NCBI GenBank assembly: GCA_030151005.1
Contig: JASLES010000099.1
Coordinates: forward strand, 1-10,266
Source of the DNA: Silvimonas sp.
Lineage (GTDB): Bacteria; Pseudomonadota; Gammaproteobacteria; Burkholderiales; Chitinibacteraceae
Direction: 5' to 3'
Length of the DNA: 10,266 bases
Below are positions 7,090 through 10,266 of the stretch, in pieces. Each line of letters starts with the position of its first letter. Positions within the stretch are counted from its first letter, which is position 1. The notes under the pieces were generated by a model. It searched no databases, was not told where the DNA came from, and saw nothing but the letters and a program-made list of their open reading frames with translations. The translations under genes and the position numbers were made by a program.

Positions 7090-7179
7090 TTTTGGGAGTG
7101 ATCAATGCATTCACAGCCGTTCTGGAGGGATCGCGCCCATAAAACCAACTTTCGTTCGGGTCTCATAAGGAAACAAAAA

Positions 7180-7713
7180 ATGTTAAAGCAACTACTTCGC
7201 CGTTCCACGCTTTGCATTACCCTGGCACTGGGCTTGAGCGCCGTATCCGGTTTGGCGAGCGCCGAGGGCGATACCCCGCAGGGCACACCCGCAGTCACCG
7301 CCGCGCCCTCTGTCACCAAACAGGTGAAGCAGGCACTGAAAGCGGACCCGTCCCTGGGTGCCTCCAAGGTCAAGGTCAGCAACAAGAAGGGCGTCATCAC
7401 GCTCAACGGGTGGGTGGCCAACAAAGATCAGTCTGACAAGATCACCGATACCGTCAGCAAGGTGCCGGGCGTGAAAAGCGTGGTGAATCACCTGCAAACG
7501 GCGGACTCGCTGGCAGGACAAGTGAAGGCTGCACTGAGCAAGGATGCTACGCTGCGCACGTTTAACCTGGGCGTACGGGAAAGCAGTGGCACTGTCACGC
7601 TCTTTGGCTCTGTTCAGGAACAAGGTCAGGCTGACAAAGCCGCAGAGATCGCAAAAAGCGTGAGTGGTGTGACTGGCGTAACCAACCACATCAATGTGAT
7701 GCAGACCAACTGA
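7180..7713 (+). CDS. OsmY-like periplasmic protein with two BON domains (paralogue 2)
   Basis: A 177-residue exported protein, paralogous to the product of 6428-6967. A Sec signal peptide spans 1-28 (MLKQLLRRS, hydrophobic core, cleavage after ASA). A Pro/Thr-rich linker runs to about 42. BON domain 1 is at about 44-107 (GASKVKVSNKKGVITLNG, VPGVKSVVNHL) and BON domain 2 at about 109-174 (SSGTVTLFGSVQEQ, VSGVTGVTNHINV). The segments NKKGVITL, GVKSVVNH, GQVKAAL and VTLFGSVQEQ are identical between the paralogues, while signal peptides and linkers have diverged. The start is ATG at 7180, six bases after AAGGAAA; an earlier in-frame ATG at 7105 would bury the signal peptide and is rejected. A periplasmic stress or chaperone-like role is inferred from the OsmY architecture. 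Confidence 0.92.
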   Translation: MLKQLLRRSTLCITLALGLSAVSGLASAEGDTPQGTPAVTAAPSVTKQVKQALKADPSLGASKVKVSNKKGVITLNGWVANKDQSDKITDTVSKVPGVKSVVNHLQTADSLAGQVKAALSKDATLRTFNLGVRESSGTVTLFGSVQEQGQADKAAEIAKSVSGVTGVTNHINVMQTN

Positions 7714-7748
7714 ACTGCCGCAAAATTGCGCTTTGTTACGTGTGTTCC

Positions 7749-7777
7749 AAAACAGCGGCTACGGCCGCTGTTTTTTT
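7749..7777 (+). terminator. Intrinsic terminator after second BON gene
   Basis: AAAACAGCGGC (7749-7759) pairs with GCCGCTGTTTT (7764-7774) around loop TACG, with the T-run continuing to 7777. An outer arm GTTCCAA (7744-7750) can also pair with TTGGAAC (7781-7787), enclosing the T-run. The core matches the terminator at 7003-7034. Confidence 0.92.
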
Positions 7778-7796
7778 ATGTTGGAACGCCGCTAAC

Positions 7797-7816
7797 CCTT
7801 GCCGGGCAAGGCTTTT
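7797..7816 (+). other. Short hairpin with T4, possible back-up terminator
   Basis: CCTTGC (7797-7802) pairs with GCAAGG (7806-7811) around CGG, followed by CTTTT. A third related segment, CGGCAAG (7817-7823), can pair with CTTGCCG (7798-7804), so two structures compete. It may be a weak second terminator behind 7749-7777 or have no function. Confidence 0.3.
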
Positions 7817-7879
7817 CGGCAAGTCAAGCCAGGTTTGGCCGTGGGCGCGCTCGTCGTTTTATTTCTGGTTTCCGGGAAG

Positions 7880-7910
7880 TTGTCATGAAATCGCAATGAT
7901 TGATTCATAC
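7880..7910 (+). promoter_or_regulatory. Promoter-like element of third BON gene (divergent copy of shared motif)
   Basis: TTGTCA (7880-7885), 16 bases, then GATTCATAC (7902-7910), which lines up with TATGCATAC of the second BON gene at the same spacing. The downstream ATTT also resembles TTTT there. The match is weaker than between the first two copies. The distance from TTG to the start codon (128 bases) is close to the other two (117 and 121). Confidence 0.4.
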
Positions 7911-7950
7911 ATTTCCGCCTGAGTCGGAAATCCCTGCGCGCGTTTCGCGC
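7911..7950 (+). other. Two strong hairpins in the 5' leader of the third BON gene
   Basis: ATTTCCG (7911-7917) pairs perfectly with CGGAAAT (7925-7931) around a 7-base loop. Immediately after, GCGCG (7938-7942) pairs with CGCGC (7946-7950) around TTT. Both would fall at the 5' end of the transcript if the element at 7880-7910 is the promoter. They could stabilise the mRNA or mark a protein-binding site; no known riboswitch class is recognised. Confidence 0.45.
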
Positions 7951-8007
7951 ACGCCGATCCGCTTTCAACTGCTCTTATTCATCCGGTCTTGTGACAAGGA
8001 AAAAGAA

Positions 8008-8325
8008 ATGAACAAACTGCTCGCACGTACACTGATCGCTGCCGCCCTGGTTGTTGGCACCTCTTTCACTGCAACAGCCGCCATGGCCGCTGATGCTGCT
8101 GCCGCTGCTGCACCGACCGACGAGCAACTGGCTGCTGCCGTGAAGGCCGCGCTGGACGCCGATGCCAACCTGAAGCCGTTCAACCTGGTGGTCACCGCCA
8201 AGAAAGCCGAAGTTTCTATCGACGGTACCGTGGATCACGGCGAACAAATGGCCGAAGCCGGCCAGATCGCTGAAAAGGTGCCGGGCGTGAAGTTCGTCAT
8301 CAACAACATCAACCCGAAAGACTAA
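8008..8325 (+). CDS. Small periplasmic protein with one BON domain
   Basis: A 105-residue exported protein. A Sec signal peptide spans about 1-27 (MNKLLARTLIAAALVVG, cleavage near AMA). A short poly-alanine linker (about 28-35) follows, encoded by GCT/GCC/GCA repeats. A single BON domain (about 38-103) then reads VKAALDADANLKPFNLVV, KKAEVSIDGTV and VPGVKFVINNINP. This domain resembles BON domain 2 of the two upstream paralogues (compare VKAAL, a D-A-x-L turn and FNL). The start is ATG at 8008 with AAGGA seven bases upstream; an in-frame ATG at 7900 would not give a signal peptide. It ends at TAA 8323-8325 and has its own terminator. It probably belongs to the same periplasmic stress group as its neighbours, but the exact role is unknown. 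Confidence 0.9.
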   Translation: MNKLLARTLIAAALVVGTSFTATAAMAADAAAAAAPTDEQLAAAVKAALDADANLKPFNLVVTAKKAEVSIDGTVDHGEQMAEAGQIAEKVPGVKFVINNINPKD

Positions 8326-8357
8326 GCGTTTAATACGCTAAATCTGCGTGTTGATTG

Positions 8358-8386
8358 AAAAAGCCCGGTGCATACCGGGCTTTTTT
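8358..8386 (+). terminator. Terminator after third BON gene, probably bidirectional
   Basis: AAAAAGCCCGGT (8358-8369) pairs with ACCGGGCTTTTT (8374-8385) around GCAT, with one more T. Because A and T tracts flank the stem on both sides, it can also serve the converging metallopeptidase gene, whose stop is at 8401. Confidence 0.93.
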
Positions 8387-8400
8387 GTTGGCTGACTGGC

Positions 8401-8892
8401 TCAGGCCGCCTCACGCAGGGTGAGCCAGACGCGCAAGTCAAATTCCAGCTGGTGATAGTCTGGCTGCATGTGGCAGCACAACTGGTAGAAGGCTTTGTTG
8501 TGCTCTTTCTCTTTCAGATGCGCCAGTTCATGCACCACGATCATGTTCAGGAACTCGGGCGGGGTTTCCCGGAACAGCGTGGCAATGCGGATCTCGTTTT
8601 TGCGCTTGAGCTTGCCGCCCTGCACGCGTGAGGCAAACGTGTTGGTCCCCAGCGTGCCGCCAATCAGATCCAGCTGGTTGTCATACTGCACCCGCGCGGG
8701 CTGCGGCGCGTTTTTCAGATAGCGCTGTTTCAGGTCAGTGACATAGTCATACAGCGCTTTATCGGTCTGGATGGCGTTGCGATCCGGATAGCGCTGGGTC
8801 AGCCAGGGGCCCAGTTCGCCGTTTTCCAGCAAATGCGCCACCCGCGTAACCAGTTCAGCCGGATACCCGGCCAGATACCGCAATGTGCTCAT
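8401..8892 (-). CDS. YgjP-like (DUF45/M48-type) zinc metallopeptidase
   Basis: A 163-residue, probably cytoplasmic protein with a zincin active site. HELAH at residues 121-125 supplies two zinc ligands (His121, His125) and the catalytic Glu122, and His131 in KEKEHNKAFY is the likely third ligand, as in the YgjP-like metallopeptidase domain (HExxH-x5-H). The N-terminal half carries IRIATLFRETPPEFLNMIVV leading into the active site. There is no signal peptide. The physiological substrate is unknown. I chose the ATG at 8892-8890 rather than an extension to 9084. Its ATG overlaps the TGA stop of the upstream MATE gene (ATGA), there is no clear Shine-Dalgarno, and the extension would lie wholly inside the MATE gene. 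Translation is therefore probably coupled to the transporter. Confidence 0.88.
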   Translation of the reverse strand: MSTLRYLAGYPAELVTRVAHLLENGELGPWLTQRYPDRNAIQTDKALYDYVTDLKQRYLKNAPQPARVQYDNQLDLIGGTLGTNTFASRVQGGKLKRKNEIRIATLFRETPPEFLNMIVVHELAHLKEKEHNKAFYQLCCHMQPDYHQLEFDLRVWLTLREAA

Positions 8893-10266
8893 TTGGCCGT
8901 CACCGCATTCCCGGCAACCGGCGTGGGCGGCACGACCATGCGCGCTTTGCGCCAGCCGCCAAAGCGGTAGTACAACAAAGCCAGGGTCAGCGACACCACC
9001 GAGCCCACCGGGAAACTCCACCAGATGGCCTCTTGCCCCATATGGGCACTCATCAACGAGGCAAAGGGCAAGCGGGTCAGCCACATGGCAATGATCAGAA
9101 TCACCAGCGGCGCCACCACCGCGCCAGTAGCCCGCACGGTGGCAAACAGCACAATGGTCACGCCAAACAAGATGAACGACCAGGAGACAATCCAGTCAAT
9201 ATGGCGGGCCACGCCCATGGCGGTGGCGTCATCGGGCAAGAACAAACCCAGCACCAGGTGATCCAGCAGCAGTAACAACGTGACCAGCGCACCCGTCATC
9301 AGAAAATTGAACAGCACGCCCACCCGCGTAATACGGGATACCCGATCCCACAGCCCCGCACCGACGTTCTGCGCCACCATGGATGACACCCCGGCCCCCA
9401 GCGCCAGCGCCGGCATCTGAATGTAGTTCCACAATTGCGAGGCCACGCCATACGCGGCGGTCACGGTTGAACCATGCGCATTCACCAGACTGATCATGAC
9501 AATGGCGGAAGACGCAATCACCAGCATCTGCAAGCCCATCGGCAGCCCTTTGAAGATCAGCGCCCGCAAGATGGCCGGGTCCGGCTTGAGGTAATGCAAT
9601 TCATGCCGCCCCAGCAACAAAAAGTATTTGCGGCGTTTTAGAAACCACATCATGGCGATCAGGCTGCCGCTTTGCGCTATCAGCGTGGCGGTGGCGGAGC
9701 CGGCAATGCCCATTTTGGGAAACGGCCCCCAGCCAAAGATCAGCACCGGGTTGAGGATGATGTCCGTCACCGCCGAAAGCAGCATGAACCAGAACGGCGT
9801 GCGAGAGTCACCCGTGCCGCGCAGCGTCATCATCATCACGTTGTACAAATACATGAAGGGCACGGCGATGAAGATCACCCGCAAATACGCCACGGCATAG
9901 GGACGGGCGTCTGCCGGCGTGCCCATGGCATCCAGAATATGTGGCGTCAGGATCACCCCGGCGAGCGCCAGCAAGACGGAGACCACCACAAAGAATGTGG
10001 CGCTGGTGCCCACCACGCGCCTTGCCTGGTCCATATTGCGCGCGCCCACGGCCTGACCAACCAGAATGGTGTTGGCCATCGACAGCCCGAACACGACGCC
10101 CAGCAAAAAGAACAACACGATATTGGCGTTGGAGGTGGCTGTCAGCGCCGCTTCGCCCAGGTAATGCCCGACCCACATCGAGTTGATCGAGGCATTGAGC
10201 GACTGCAGCACGTTGCTGCCCAGCACCGGGAGCGAAAACATAAACAGCGTACGCCCCACCGGCCCG
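8889..10266 (-). CDS. MATE family efflux transporter (5' end beyond window)
   Basis: A multidrug and toxin extrusion transporter of the inner membrane, exporting cationic or other compounds in exchange for protons or sodium. About 458 residues are visible, with about twelve hydrophobic segments in two homologous halves. Family features include FSLPVLGSNVLQSLNASINS followed by MWVGHYLGEAALTATS near the N-terminus, VGQAVGARNMDQARR, RGTGDSRTPFWFMLLSAVTD in the first half, and GLPMGLQMLVIASSA, AYGVASQLWNYIQMPALALG and MVAQNVGAG in the second. A GTG at 10259 is in frame, but codons upstream give Gly-Pro before VGRTL, as in the usual GPVGRTL opening of the family, so the true start probably lies just past the right edge. 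The substrate cannot be deduced. The stop overlaps the start of the metallopeptidase gene by four bases. Confidence 0.93.
   Translation of the reverse strand, partial: GPVGRTLFMFSLPVLGSNVLQSLNASINSMWVGHYLGEAALTATSNANIVLFFLLGVVFGLSMANTILVGQAVGARNMDQARRVVGTSATFFVVVSVLLALAGVILTPHILDAMGTPADARPYAVAYLRVIFIAVPFMYLYNVMMMTLRGTGDSRTPFWFMLLSAVTDIILNPVLIFGWGPFPKMGIAGSATATLIAQSGSLIAMMWFLKRRKYFLLLGRHELHYLKPDPAILRALIFKGLPMGLQMLVIASSAIVMISLVNAHGSTVTAAYGVASQLWNYIQMPALALGAGVSSMVAQNVGAGLWDRVSRITRVGVLFNFLMTGALVTLLLLLDHLVLGLFLPDDATAMGVARHIDWIVSWSFILFGVTIVLFATVRATGAVVAPLVILIIAMWLTRLPFASLMSAHMGQEAIWWSFPVGSVVSLTLALLYYRFGGWRKARMVVPPTPVAGNAVTAK

Noticed and set aside
6332..7689. Minus-strand open frames opposite the BON genes
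   Set aside because: They mirror the conserved BON frames, one crosses the terminator at 7003-7034, and none has a plausible start or domain.
8893..9084. Upstream extension of the metallopeptidase gene to 9084
   Set aside because: The extra 64 codons lie inside the MATE coding sequence and look like a shadow frame; the ATGA overlap at 8889-8892 is the natural junction.
1..10266. Mobile elements, CRISPR arrays, tRNA or rRNA genes, toxin-antitoxin or phage-defence modules
   Set aside because: No transposase, integrase, direct-repeat arrays, tRNA-like cloverleaf or recognisable defence domains were seen on either strand.

Overview
The window is a GC-rich chromosomal segment from a Gram-negative proteobacterium. 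Gene content and protein style (a MetH activation domain, AroP, YccF and a COG2509 flavoprotein close to enterobacterial or betaproteobacterial forms) suggest a betaproteobacterium, possibly of the Neisseriales; that placement is an impression, not a test. I see no mobile elements, CRISPR arrays, tRNA or rRNA genes. Most of the window is housekeeping or envelope-related.

Layout. Positions 2-721 (+) hold the 3' end of metH, cobalamin-dependent methionine synthase. It is followed by a small DUF1801 gene (798-1190, +). Converging on this are a secreted DUF1223 thioredoxin-like protein (1205-1990, -) and the inner-membrane protein YccF (2072-2494, -), probably co-transcribed from a good sigma70-type promoter at 2539-2566. 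Divergent from yccF is a COG2509 FAD-dependent oxidoreductase (2711-4339, +), then a YbcJ-like S4 RNA-binding protein (4428-4655, +) closed by a strong terminator. Next is aroP, the aromatic amino acid permease (4829-6187, +), which appears to use a TTG start, with its own terminator.

The most distinctive part is 6300-8390. Three separate transcription units each encode a Sec-exported BON-domain protein. Two are close paralogues with two BON domains each (OsmY-like; 6428-6967 and 7180-7713). The third has one BON domain (8008-8325). Each unit ends in its own intrinsic terminator. Each also has a promoter-like element, TTGNC followed 16-17 bases later by a TATGCATA-like sequence, at nearly the same distance (about 117-128 bases) from its start codon. 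This suggests a locally expanded, co-regulated periplasmic stress-protein cluster with long 5' leaders.

The right end is on the minus strand: a MATE-family efflux transporter (8889 to beyond the window edge at 10266) overlaps by ATGA the start of a YgjP-like zinc metallopeptidase (8401-8892). These two are translationally coupled and converge on the last BON gene across a bidirectional-looking terminator.

I did not find a clear new defence, mobile or biosynthetic system. The BON cluster with its shared upstream element is the best candidate for something not yet described.
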